The translations under genes were made by a program, and so were the position numbers. From Spirochaetota bacterium (GTDB lineage: Bacteria; Spirochaetota; UBA4802; UBA5550): 64,000 nucleotides of DNA. A model generated the notes under the pieces. It had not been told where the DNA came from and made no database searches. It saw only the letters and a program-made list of their open reading frames with translations. How positions within the stretch are numbered: position 1 is the stretch's first letter; each line of letters begins with the position of its first letter. Of the stretch, positions 8,902 through 17,109 are shown one piece after another. Location: the NCBI GenBank assembly GCA_025457915.1, contig JALOTL010000001.1:186001-250000 (forward strand), in the 5' to 3' direction.

Positions 8902-10785
8902 ATGATTAGAACTTTTGACATAATTGTCGTAGGCGCGGGCCATGCCGGAGTTGAGGCTTCTCTGGCATCCGCAAGAATGGGATTCAATACACTGCTTCTG
9001 ACGGGCAATCTCGATACCATAGCGCAGATGAGCTGCAATCCCGCAATAGGAGGCCTTGCGAAAGGACACCTGGTAAAGGAAATCGATTCAATCGGCGGCG
9101 AGATGGGAAGGGCCATTGATGCGACGGGCATACATTTTAAAATGCTCAATAAGAGCAAGGGCCCGGCGGTATGGGCGCCCAGGGCGCAGGCTGACAAAAA
9201 GCAGTATCAGCTTTACATGAAGCATAAACTGGAAAGACAGGACGGCCTCCATATAATTCAGGACATCGCTGAAAAAATTATTAATGACGGCATCTCGGTG
9301 ACCGGTGTAAAAACGGTCAGGGGACAGGAACACCATGCCCGGGCTGTCATCATCTGCACCGGAACTTTCCTGAAGGGACTCATACACATCGGGGAATACC
9401 AGGAAAAATGCGGAAGGCTCGGCGATTTTTCCTCAGAAGGCCTTTCCGACTCCCTGAGATCAATCGGCTTTCCCGTGTTCCGTCTTAAAACCGGCACGCC
9501 GCCGAGGATAAACGGCGGATCCATTGATTTCGGAAAATGCGAGATACAGAATCCGGATGACAAACCCATCCCTTTCTCCTTTTCGACAGAAAGAATCGAC
9601 AGGCTGCAGGTGCCATGCTGGATCACATACACGAGCGAAAAAACACACGCAATTATAAAAAGCAACCTGCACAGGTCGCCTCTTTATGGCGGGGCAATCA
9701 AGGGGGTCGGGCCGAGATATTGTCCGTCCATAGAAGACAAGGTGGTCAGGTTCGCTGATAAATCCAGGCACCAGCTTTTTTTAGAGCCCGAGGGATATGA
9801 AACGAACGAATATTATGTTAATGGTTTTTCCAGTTCGCTTCCGGAAGACATCCAGCTTGAAATGATAAGGACGGTAAGTGGTCTCGAAGAGGTGAAGGTG
9901 ATGAGACCCGCCTATGCCGTTGAATATGATTTCGTGCCTCCCACGGAATTGAAGACCACCCTTGAAACGAAAAGGATAAACGGACTCTATTTCGCCGGAC
10001 AGATTAACGGCACTTCCGGATACGAGGAGGCCGCCGCCCAGGGGCTTATTGCGGCAATTAACGCGTGCAGGAAAATTTCAGGTGACTCCCCAATGATCCT
10101 TAAGAGGTCGGAGGCTTACATAGGGGTGCTGATCGATGATCTTGTGACAAAGGGCACGCTTGAGCCTTACAGGATGTTCACTTCAAGGGCTGAACACCGG
10201 CTTTTGCTGCGCCAGGATAATGCGGACAGGCGCCTCATGAAATACGGACATGAAAACCGTCTCATTGATGAAAAACAGTATAAAAAAATGAAGGAGAAAT
10301 ATTCAAAAATAGATTCATTCATAGACAGGTTCAAGAAAATAAATATTTTGATAGACGGTGAATTATACGCTGATTTTTCCAGGATCGACCAGTCTATTAA
10401 AATCAATGACAGGATACCTGCTGATAAACTCCTTAAAAGGCCCGGAATAAGAATTCATAGCCTCCTGCCGGTGATTGATGAAGCGATAGATGATGCAATG
10501 GCGCCGATTGTTGAAATGGAAATCAAGTATGAAGGATACATCAGAAGAGACCTGGAGCAGATCGGCCGCATGGAAAAGCTTGAAAACATGGAGATCCCTG
10601 AAGATATTGATTACATGTCCCTTTCAGGCATAAAAATCGAAGCCAGGGATAAATTACTCAAGGTAAAGCCAGGGACCATAGGCCAGGCCATGAGGATATC
10701 AGGCGTTGACCCTTCGGTTGTTTCCATAATGATTGTGCACATTGAATCTAAAAAAAGAGAAGGCGGTGTTCCACGTGGAACATGA
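8902..10785 (+). CDS. mnmG: tRNA uridine-5-carboxymethylaminomethyl modification enzyme MnmG (GidA)
   Basis: A 627-residue FAD-dependent enzyme. With MnmE it installs the 5-carboxymethylaminomethyl group on wobble uridine 34 of certain tRNAs. The dinucleotide-binding motif GAGHAG is at residues 11-16. The conserved [33 protein letters not shown] and [19 protein letters not shown] segments and the helical C-terminal region are all present, and the length is normal. The last residues GVPRGT are written by a perfect parS palindrome (10767-10782) that ends just before the TGA. The start ATG lacks a Shine-Dalgarno sequence. rsmG overlaps the 3' end, the classic origin-proximal mnmG-rsmG pair. mnmE is not in the window. 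Confidence 0.97.
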   Translation: MIRTFDIIVVGAGHAGVEASLASARMGFNTLLLTGNLDTIAQMSCNPAIGGLAKGHLVKEIDSIGGEMGRAIDATGIHFKMLNKSKGPAVWAPRAQADKKQYQLYMKHKLERQDGLHIIQDIAEKIINDGISVTGVKTVRGQEHHARAVIICTGTFLKGLIHIGEYQEKCGRLGDFSSEGLSDSLRSIGFPVFRLKTGTPPRINGGSIDFGKCEIQNPDDKPIPFSFSTERIDRLQVPCWITYTSEKTHAIIKSNLHRSPLYGGAIKGVGPRYCPSIEDKVVRFADKSRHQLFLEPEGYETNEYYVNGFSSSLPEDIQLEMIRTVSGLEEVKVMRPAYAVEYDFVPPTELKTTLETKRINGLYFAGQINGTSGYEEAAAQGLIAAINACRKISGDSPMILKRSEAYIGVLIDDLVTKGTLEPYRMFTSRAEHRLLLRQDNADRRLMKYGHENRLIDEKQYKKMKEKYSKIDSFIDRFKKINILIDGELYADFSRIDQSIKINDRIPADKLLKRPGIRIHSLLPVIDEAIDDAMAPIVEMEIKYEGYIRRDLEQIGRMEKLENMEIPEDIDYMSLSGIKIEARDKLLKVKPGTIGQAMRISGVDPSVVSIMIVHIESKKREGGVPRGT

Positions 10786-11497
10786 AGTATTGAAGGTATG
10801 GTGCGAAAAATTCGGGGTGCGCCCGGAAGACGATAAATGCAGACTCCTGTTAAAATACAGCAATATGATTTACAGGCACGAGGGATTCAATATAACCGGA
10901 TTGAAGAACGCTGACGAAATATTAAAAACGCTTGTTCTCGGGAGCCTTGAACCCTTTTTGCGTCTTAATGTTCCACGTGGAACATCATTTATCGATATAG
11001 GTACCGGAGCGGGCATACCCGGCATCCCTCTCGCCATATTTTTCCCGGAATTCAGGGGATTCCTTCTGGATTCAAATGCTAAAAAAATCGGTTTTATCAA
11101 TAATGCAGCTGATGAGCTTGGATTGCGGTCGGTCACTGCAGTATGCGGCAGGGCGGAGGATATCGGAAGAGACGGAGACTGCAGGGAATCGTTTGATTTT
11201 GTCTTTATGCGGGCATTCGGCAGTCTTTATATCTCGGTGGAGCTGGGTGCGCCTTTTTGCAAGCCGGGTGGGATGGTATATGTCTATTCTTCCGGTGATT
11301 CTGCTGATAAATGCGCGGAAATCATGCAGCATCTGTCGGCCCTCGGACTTCATCATTTGCCAGGAGTGGCGCATAAAGATGCGGGTTTAGATGATAGCGG
11401 CACGGTTTTTAAGAAAATTTCCGAAACCGGGACAATGTATCCGCGAAGGTACGCTATTATTAAAAGGGATTCCTCAAAATACACGAAAAAGAAATAA
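10766..11497 (+). CDS. rsmG: 16S rRNA (guanine527-N7) methyltransferase RsmG (GidB)
   Basis: A 243-residue SAM-dependent methyltransferase for G527 of 16S rRNA. The SAM-binding loop is [15 protein letters not shown] at about 76-90, followed by the acidic LDSNAKK segment and a typical C-terminus. The start chosen is GTG 10766, giving [10 protein letters not shown] with GAGAAGG just upstream. TTG codons at 10733 and 10742 would extend it by 8-11 residues further into mnmG, and there is no ATG. With this start the gene overlaps mnmG by 20 bp. One parS site encodes its first residues, and a second (10969-10984) encodes NVPRGT near residues 68-73, just before the SAM loop. The identification is secure; the start is uncertain. 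Confidence 0.93.
   Translation: MFHVEHEVLKVWCEKFGVRPEDDKCRLLLKYSNMIYRHEGFNITGLKNADEILKTLVLGSLEPFLRLNVPRGTSFIDIGTGAGIPGIPLAIFFPEFRGFLLDSNAKKIGFINNAADELGLRSVTAVCGRAEDIGRDGDCRESFDFVFMRAFGSLYISVELGAPFCKPGGMVYVYSSGDSADKCAEIMQHLSALGLHHLPGVAHKDAGLDDSGTVFKKISETGTMYPRRYAIIKRDSSKYTKKK
10767..10782. other. parS centromere site 1 (ParB binding)
   Basis: The 16-bp sequence TGTTCCACGTGGAACA is a perfect palindrome and fits the parS consensus TGTTnCACGTGnAACA. It lies in the mnmG-rsmG overlap, ending one base before the mnmG stop codon. ParB clamps load at such sites to organise and segregate the origin region. Location beside mnmG-rsmG, with a second identical copy 202 bp away, makes a chance match very unlikely. 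Confidence 0.92.
10969..10984. other. parS centromere site 2 (ParB binding)
   Basis: A second exact copy of TGTTCCACGTGGAACA lies inside rsmG, where it encodes VPRGT-type residues in front of the SAM-binding loop. The copy is identical over all 16 bases to the site at the mnmG end. No further copy was noticed in the window. Confidence 0.92.
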
Positions 11498-11502
11498 AAA
11501 AG

Positions 11503-12042
11503 ATGAAGAAAGTTTTGTTTATCATCATGGCGGTTATTATCGGGCAGGAGGGGCCTGATACAAAACTGCTTGAAAGGATAAAGGCTGATGCCGGCCTGAT
11601 AGTGCCGGGTATGGGCGCTGAAAGGGTTGTTCTCGGTGATAATATCTCCGATGTCATAAAGAGCTACAGGGGAGAGAAGTGCCGCGTCTCGAAGTCGGCA
11701 AAGACGACCGATTTATTCAAGGAAATTTTCAGGGTCGAATCCGATTTCAGGTTGGATTTCGATGAAATGCATTATTTCGAGGGAAGGGTGATGATCCTTT
11801 TTAAAGACAGGGCGGTTTCATCAATAATCGGGCTCAGGAAGAGAATCACTATAGATTCAGTTGACCTTTCAAGGGGAGTGGAATATTTCATTCTTCATTA
11901 CGGGAACAGCGGGTTGAAGACCATTACCAGGGGGGACAGCAGGATTTATTTATATCAAAAAACCGGAATAGCGATAGTCGACGATAATGTCGACGATCAG
12001 ATAGACATGTATATCGTTTTTCCTCCCGGTTCATCAAAATAG
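11503..12042 (+). CDS. hypothetical exported protein
   Basis: A 179-residue protein that I do not recognise. It starts with MKKVLFIIMAVIIG, a short hydrophobic stretch that could be a signal peptide or membrane anchor. The rest is soluble, mixed alpha/beta in look, with no cysteine pairs or known catalytic motif. It includes GMGAERVVLGDNISDVIKSY near 36-55, which looks like the start of a small beta-rich domain. The ATG is 5 bp after the rsmG stop, so it probably shares the mnmG-rsmG transcript. In many bacteria this position is held by parA-parB, but this protein has no Walker or helix-turn-helix features of either. It ends 46 bp from the convergent methyltransferase gene. Confidence 0.75.
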   Translation: MKKVLFIIMAVIIGQEGPDTKLLERIKADAGLIVPGMGAERVVLGDNISDVIKSYRGEKCRVSKSAKTTDLFKEIFRVESDFRLDFDEMHYFEGRVMILFKDRAVSSIIGLRKRITIDSVDLSRGVEYFILHYGNSGLKTITRGDSRIYLYQKTGIAIVDDNVDDQIDMYIVFPPGSSK

Positions 12043-12088
12043 CAGGCTCGTTCCGGGTATATTAGTCATCAATCGGCCTTTTCTCCTG

Positions 12089-13861
12089 TTACTTGATTAT
12101 CTGGCACTGGCTTTTACAGCTCTGGTTGATGATATAAGCCTCTTTGTCTTTAATTCCATATTCAAAGAATATGATGTCCTCGATTTTTTCACGGATGTCG
12201 CTGTTCCCTTCGGCATCGATCAGCTGTTCGGTGAGGGATTGGAGTTTCTTCTGGTTTTCCTTCTGAATCACCTTCAACGGCAATTTTTCCAGGTTGCCCC
12301 TCAGTACCTTGATTGTAAAAAAATTCCTGTCATAAAAGTACTGCATGACCCAGGAATTTAGTATTGATATCGTGGATTCAATACCCATATTGATAAATTT
12401 TGGAATAAAGCCGTTTACATTGTTCAGGGAATACATTCCTGAACGGTCAATCGCGAAAATGAGTCTCCTTCCTATGAATTTATAAAGGATCTTGTTTCTA
12501 TTAAGATACATTGGCTGGGGCGCAACCTGTTGAAGCCTGGATGGATCATATTTGAAATAATGAGAGCTGAAGTTGACGAAATATTCCTTTAAATCCCTGC
12601 CTATGATTATGGGATCAGGGTGTTCTGCGTCCCGTTTTTCCGAAACATGCTTTTTATTATCGCCGGTGACAATACCCAGGAAAAAGTCGGCGTTGTTTTT
12701 TAAATAGATGCAATCCCGGTTTTCAATGAGGTTGATTATATTCACGGCCTTTTTTGAATAGTTTATATTGAAAATATTTTCATGGGTCTTAAAAAAGCTG
12801 GCCTGCGGAATGAGTGTTTCCGTGTCATCTGAATTCGGTGTGTTGAATTTAATGCCGGCAATGGATTTTTCAATTGTTGCAGGGTCGGGTTCATTTTTTA
12901 TTATAAGCGATATGGACGGCGCAAAGACGCCCCTGAATTTCTCCCCCCACACGGCGATTTCCTTGATGGCGGAATTTTTCAGAACGAATTGACGGGATGT
13001 TCTGTGGGCCTTGATATTCAAATATGCTTCCGGAATCAGGAAGGAAATGATCCCGTCCGGACTGATAAAATCAAAAGATCTCTCAATGAAAAGAGTGAAG
13101 GTATTGATGCCGGAATTGATGGAAGTGTATTGCTTTCTATAAGTTTCCTTATCTTCAATGGAAAACTTGCTGCACCATGGCGGATTTCCGATGATGAGAT
13201 CAAATTTGTGCAGATGGCCCGGTTCGCGTTTATTTTTTCTGTCCAGAAAATCAAGGTGTTCTATGTTTATATCTTCAGGGCCGCAGCCGGATATTTTCAT
13301 GAGATTGAAGCGGGCAATTTTAACTGCAACCGGGTCGATGTCGTATCCATGAATAGAATTAATAATTAATTTGGAAGCTTCCTTTTTTTCTAACCGGCCT
13401 CCCCTGTTATGCAGAATTTTTTTAAATAGGGCTATCAGAAACTGGCCTGATCCGCAAGCCGGGTCGAGAAGTTTGATTCCGTCTCCGGTTATATGATCGA
13501 GCGACATCCGTGATAGATATTCAACGATAGAGTGCGGTGTAAAATACTGTCCTTTGGAATTTTTTATGCTTTTATTCTGGAGCTCCTGGTAGATATATCC
13601 TACCACATCGCCATTCATCGTGATGTCCCATGTGTGTATCAGGCGTTTCAATTCTGTCAGCTCTTCTTTTATCGGATCAAGAAGGCTGGCGCGTTGTTTG
13701 TTATGCGATAATTCACCGCAGAGGAAGGACACGGCTTCCTGTATTATGTCTCTTTGAGGCAATACTGCCATCCCGATTTTCTCCAGGATATGCCGGATCC
13801 TGTAATCAATATATTTCTTGTGAAGAGAAATATACTCTTGATGGGCGCTTTTTTTATTCAT
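12089..13861 (-). CDS. N6-adenine DNA methyltransferase, solitary
   Basis: A 590-residue gamma-type N6-adenine methyltransferase. An N-terminal helical region (about 1-100) is followed by KGQYFTPHSIVEYLSRM, typical of the HsdM/Eco57I group. SAM motif I is LLDPACGSGQFL (131-142) and catalytic motif IV is NPPW (226-229). The C-terminal ~200 residues look like a TaqI-type target-recognition region, including NFFTIKVLRGNLEKLPL. It is too short for a fused type IIG restriction enzyme and has no separate endonuclease or specificity subunit beside it. An orphan or regulatory methyltransferase is therefore likely, although a fused or distant nuclease cannot be excluded. The start is ATG 13861, and the gene is alone on its strand. 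Confidence 0.85.
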   Translation of the reverse strand: MNKKSAHQEYISLHKKYIDYRIRHILEKIGMAVLPQRDIIQEAVSFLCGELSHNKQRASLLDPIKEELTELKRLIHTWDITMNGDVVGYIYQELQNKSIKNSKGQYFTPHSIVEYLSRMSLDHITGDGIKLLDPACGSGQFLIALFKKILHNRGGRLEKKEASKLIINSIHGYDIDPVAVKIARFNLMKISGCGPEDINIEHLDFLDRKNKREPGHLHKFDLIIGNPPWCSKFSIEDKETYRKQYTSINSGINTFTLFIERSFDFISPDGIISFLIPEAYLNIKAHRTSRQFVLKNSAIKEIAVWGEKFRGVFAPSISLIIKNEPDPATIEKSIAGIKFNTPNSDDTETLIPQASFFKTHENIFNINYSKKAVNIINLIENRDCIYLKNNADFFLGIVTGDNKKHVSEKRDAEHPDPIIIGRDLKEYFVNFSSHYFKYDPSRLQQVAPQPMYLNRNKILYKFIGRRLIFAIDRSGMYSLNNVNGFIPKFINMGIESTISILNSWVMQYFYDRNFFTIKVLRGNLEKLPLKVIQKENQKKLQSLTEQLIDAEGNSDIREKIEDIIFFEYGIKDKEAYIINQSCKSQCQIIK

Positions 13862-14019
13862 ATATCCGTGTGAAAATACATCAGGGAAAATCGGCCCTGC
13901 GTAAGCCGGTGCCCTGGCGGAATAATTTCTTTACTTTATTTATCGATTGATTTTAACTATCTATTGAGAAATTTGTATCTTTGAAGGAGTTTAAACATAC
14001 AGTCGGGCAGGGGATCTTA

Positions 14020-14508
14020 ATGATAAAAATCGGGATTATAACAGTCAGCGACAGGTCATTCCGCAAATTGAGAGAGGATCTATCAGGCCCGGCTATAAGA
14101 TACTGGGCGGAAAATAAACAATACAGCGTCATTATGGAATCCATAGTCCCGGATGAAAAGGACGCAATAAAGGCTGAACTGATTAAATTTTCAGATGCGG
14201 GAGTCGAGCTGATTTTAACAACGGGCGGCACCGGATTTGCCGAAAGGGACGTGACCCCTGAAGCAACGATACAGGTCCTCGATAAGCCGGCACCGGGATT
14301 TGCCGAGCATATGAGGAGCAGGTCCATGAATATTACCAGTCACGCTATGCTTTCAAGGGCCGTTTCAGGAATCAGAAAAAAGAGCCTGATAATAAATCTT
14401 CCCGGCAGTCCGAAGGCCGTCAGGGAGAATCTTGAATTCATCGAAGATGCAATTCCGCATGCGATAGGGCTGCTAAGGGGAACGGACAGGGACTGCGGAT
14501 CTGAATAA
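14020..14508 (+). CDS. MogA/MoaB-family molybdopterin adenylyltransferase
   Basis: A 162-residue protein of the MogA/MoaB family, which adenylates molybdopterin before molybdenum insertion. The key motif TTGGTGFAERDVTPE (67-81) is intact, followed by PGFAEHMRS and the NLPGSPKAVREN signature near the C-terminus. The start is ATG 14020 with GGGG upstream. A longer TTG start at 13981 adds residues with no similarity to the family. AAGGAG at 13983-13988 points at no start codon. No other molybdenum cofactor genes are in the window, so its exact role in this genome is open. It converges on the histidine phosphatase gene with a 5-bp gap. Confidence 0.88.
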   Translation: MIKIGIITVSDRSFRKLREDLSGPAIRYWAENKQYSVIMESIVPDEKDAIKAELIKFSDAGVELILTTGGTGFAERDVTPEATIQVLDKPAPGFAEHMRSRSMNITSHAMLSRAVSGIRKKSLIINLPGSPKAVRENLEFIEDAIPHAIGLLRGTDRDCGSE

Positions 14509-14513
14509 GAACG

Positions 14514-15176
14514 CTATATTTTGTAGGTATCCAGATCTATAATCCGGCTTTCATTATCATACAGCAAATGAATTTCGTTGCCTTTAATAAAGGAAATAAC
14601 ACCGTCCAGAAAACCCGGTATATCCATATCTTCATGCCTGAGCCCGAAGAAATATTCCCGTAAAAGCATAATGTTCCAATCGTGAGTGATATTAATGGTT
14701 GAGACCGGTTCATTTTTCAGCTGGTTAATCATTACCATTAATTGAATATGCGCTGCCCTGTCGATCGGCATTAAAAAACCGTCGTCATAGTTGTTGTCGA
14801 ACCATAGACGGATGAATTTTGAATATCCGATTTTTTCGACTTTTTCAGCGATAATTTTCCAGTCGCCGGTTATATATGGCGCGCCGAGATCCCAGGCTTC
14901 CCCGCAGTTTTCCGCCTTGCCGGATTTGTTATTGATGCCGTCCCTGACCTTTTCGGCGGTTTCCCTGCACCTGGGGGCCGGACTGTGAAAGAGTTTTATA
15001 GGAGATAATCCTGAAAGACGCTGACCGAGATTAAAAGAATCCTCTTTTCCCTTTTCGGTCAGAGGCGCTTCAAACGCGTTTACCATTCGTTTTATCGGTT
15101 CTCTTTCAGCGTGTCTGATGATCATTGCGAACTTTGTTTTTTCAGGTATATTTTGTATATAATTGCACATGTACAT
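14514..15176 (-). CDS. histidine phosphatase (phosphoglycerate mutase-like) family protein
   Basis: A 220-residue protein of the histidine phosphatase superfamily. The catalytic RHAE motif is at 21-24, followed by LTEKGKEDSFNLGQRL and SPAPRCRETAEKV, whose arginines bind phosphate. THDWNIMLL supplies the second histidine. The start ATG 15176 (MYMCNYIQN) is preceded by AGGGAG at good spacing. The open frame upstream to a TTG at 15296 looks like an unconserved extension. No signal peptide is seen, so it probably acts in the cytoplasm. The substrate cannot be told from sequence. It stands alone on its strand, 5 bp from the convergent MogA-type gene. Confidence 0.8.
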   Translation of the reverse strand: MYMCNYIQNIPEKTKFAMIIRHAEREPIKRMVNAFEAPLTEKGKEDSFNLGQRLSGLSPIKLFHSPAPRCRETAEKVRDGINNKSGKAENCGEAWDLGAPYITGDWKIIAEKVEKIGYSKFIRLWFDNNYDDGFLMPIDRAAHIQLMVMINQLKNEPVSTINITHDWNIMLLREYFFGLRHEDMDIPGFLDGVISFIKGNEIHLLYDNESRIIDLDTYKI

Positions 15177-15393
15177 TAACTCCCTGGCGTTCAATTGAAT
15201 AAAAGGCGTGAAAAACCGTATAGTATATAATTTAAACCTGCTGTAAACCATACCGAATTCGAAACCGAATACAATATACTTGAAAAAATAAATCAAGAGT
15301 TATTAAACAATCGAAAATTGAAAATAATCAATATATTCGGGATATTAATATCTTTTCTTAAAATTTGATTCTCGTATATAATAAAAGATATGT

Positions 15394-15420
15394 TTGACAA
15401 ACCGATCGGCAGGATTTAAT
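15394..15420 (+). promoter_or_regulatory. candidate promoter of the vWA-FHA gene
   Basis: A perfect TTGACA at 15394-15399 is followed by TTTAAT at 15415-15420 with a 15-bp spacer, or by TAATAA with a 17-bp spacer. It lies about 33 bp upstream of the ATG at 15453 in a 276-bp AT-rich divergent spacer. The -10 choice is ambiguous. Confidence 0.4.
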
Positions 15421-15452
15421 AATATTCATAAAACTTTCCTTAGAATTAATAA

Positions 15453-16889
15453 ATGAGTAAAATTAAACATATTATCACCGCCATGCTTGTAATGGCGATC
15501 TTTGCTTTTATAATACCCGCCAAATCATCCACGCTTTTACAGCTTAAAAGGGTAGATGTCGGTTCAGGTTTTCCTGAAATAAGGATACATATGACCGCCA
15601 ATAAATCCATCCCCGATATAACAGCCGGAAATTTTATTATTACCGAGGACGGCAAAAGGGCGGGCGGCCTCCTTCTCGATAAATTAGAAGGCAGGTCGTC
15701 CGGCGAGAAGTATCTTGTGATCGTTATCGATTCAAGCAGGAGCGTCAGGAAGAATTTTTTCTTCGCCGCAAAGAAGACCGCCTCTGAAATAATTGAGAAT
15801 TCGACGAAAGGAAAAATTTCGCTCTTCAGATTCAATGACCGGGCATACAGATTGAGCGGCTTTTCGACAAACAAGGACGATTTGATCGATAAGATCGATA
15901 AAATAAAAAGGCATGGCAACAGGACGGTTCTTTATGATGCGGTTTATGAATCGATCAGGTATCTTGGAGACGAGAACAAGGGCAATAAAAATATTATTCT
16001 GTTTACCGATGGAAGGGATGAGGGAAGCAGGAAAGAACAAAAGGATGTGATCCGTGCAGCCGTCGATGAAGGCGTCTCGATCAATATCGTAGGTCCCAGA
16101 AAATCCGGGATGATAAAAATGATCAGGGATATCGCCGGAGAAACTGGCGGCAGGGTTATGGGGATAAATCAAAAAGCGGATTTATCGGGACTGTGCGAAC
16201 CGGGTTCCCCCGCGTCCGGACATTATGTTCTTTCATATAAATCCGGTCTGAGGAGGGACGGAAAGACCCACGGCATAGAGATTGTTTTCAGAAATGAAAA
16301 AAACAGCGACAGGTTTTACTCCGATGTTTTCATCGAGAAGCAGGGCGGAATTCTGTCGATGATCCTGGATAAAAGCATCATTTTTTATTCCATGGTGGTT
16401 GTTTTATTGGCATCCATTTTACTGGCATTGATATTCCTCATATTCAGTCAGAAAAGGATTCAGGGAAGAATCCTTGAACGGGACAGGGTCATTCCTCCGG
16501 CTCTTGATTATGGTCTGGGGAATGAAGAAAAAACGATAATTGCTGAAAAACCCATACCTGAATCCGATCCTGAATATACCTATGCCAATGCCTGGCTGAT
16601 AGAAAAAAGCGGTCCGAGCACGGGCAGGAAATATCCTATTTATTGGGATGAAATCACAATCGGAAGGGGAAGGGACAACAGCATTGTAATAGAGGATGAA
16701 TTTGTATCCTTCAAGCATGCCAAAATAAGAAATGAAAAAAACACATTCAGAATTTACGATCTCGCTTCAGATAACGGCACTTATTTGAACTCTAAAAAAC
16801 TGCTGAGGCCCAAAACGCTTTATGACTGGGACGAGATCAAAATCGGCAGAACCCTGTTCATCTTCAGGGGATCAAAACGGCCTGTTTAA
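15453..16889 (+). CDS. membrane protein with extracytoplasmic vWA and cytoplasmic FHA domain
   Basis: A 478-residue protein with a signal peptide (about 1-25). A von Willebrand A domain (about 85-260) has MIDAS residues DSSRS (93-97) and FTDGRDEG. A strongly hydrophobic segment follows (about 308-330), and the C-terminal FHA domain (about 385-475) shows ITIGRGRDNSIVIED, VSFKHAKI and DLASDNGTYLN. The FHA residues that bind phosphothreonine (GR, S, H, N) are all present. The predicted arrangement has vWA outside and FHA inside the inner membrane. It could link metal-dependent adhesion or assembly outside to Ser/Thr kinase signalling inside; this role is inferred. The start ATG lacks a Shine-Dalgarno sequence. 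The gene appears monocistronic. Confidence 0.85.
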   Translation: MSKIKHIITAMLVMAIFAFIIPAKSSTLLQLKRVDVGSGFPEIRIHMTANKSIPDITAGNFIITEDGKRAGGLLLDKLEGRSSGEKYLVIVIDSSRSVRKNFFFAAKKTASEIIENSTKGKISLFRFNDRAYRLSGFSTNKDDLIDKIDKIKRHGNRTVLYDAVYESIRYLGDENKGNKNIILFTDGRDEGSRKEQKDVIRAAVDEGVSINIVGPRKSGMIKMIRDIAGETGGRVMGINQKADLSGLCEPGSPASGHYVLSYKSGLRRDGKTHGIEIVFRNEKNSDRFYSDVFIEKQGGILSMILDKSIIFYSMVVVLLASILLALIFLIFSQKRIQGRILERDRVIPPALDYGLGNEEKTIIAEKPIPESDPEYTYANAWLIEKSGPSTGRKYPIYWDEITIGRGRDNSIVIEDEFVSFKHAKIRNEKNTFRIYDLASDNGTYLNSKKLLRPKTLYDWDEIKIGRTLFIFRGSKRPV

Positions 16890-16893
16890 GATT

Positions 16894-16928
16894 TTCGATT
16901 AAAACCATCATAATCAGTTTTAATCGAA
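16894..16928. repeat. 12-bp inverted repeat, possible terminator or operator
   Basis: TTCGATTAAAAC at 16894-16905 and GTTTTAATCGAA at 16917-16928 are perfect inverted copies separated by 11 bp, immediately after the vWA-FHA stop codon. No T tract follows (CCCTCCTTCCTT), so it is not a textbook intrinsic terminator. It lies in the 220-bp spacer before the HD-GYP gene. Confidence 0.6.
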
Positions 16929-17109
16929 CCCTCCTTCCTTTATCTGGCAGTAATGAAAACCCGGCATCAATATTAATATGGATTTAATCCGCCGTTTTAG
17001 TTATCTTTAATTTTAAATGTTTAATGAACCATAAAATTCTTGACTTGATCGATAATAAAACGGTTTTTTAAATGCCGTTTCCAAAGATTCCATATTAATA
17101 ATTTATAGC

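Noticed and set aside
10733..10765. TTG-initiated extension of RsmG
   Set aside because: It runs deeper into mnmG; GTG 10766 has better upstream purines and gives a usual length. It cannot be fully excluded.
15177..15296. N-terminal extension of the histidine phosphatase
   Set aside because: It needs a TTG start and encodes unconserved hydrophobic residues, while ATG 15176 has a clear AGGGAG ahead.
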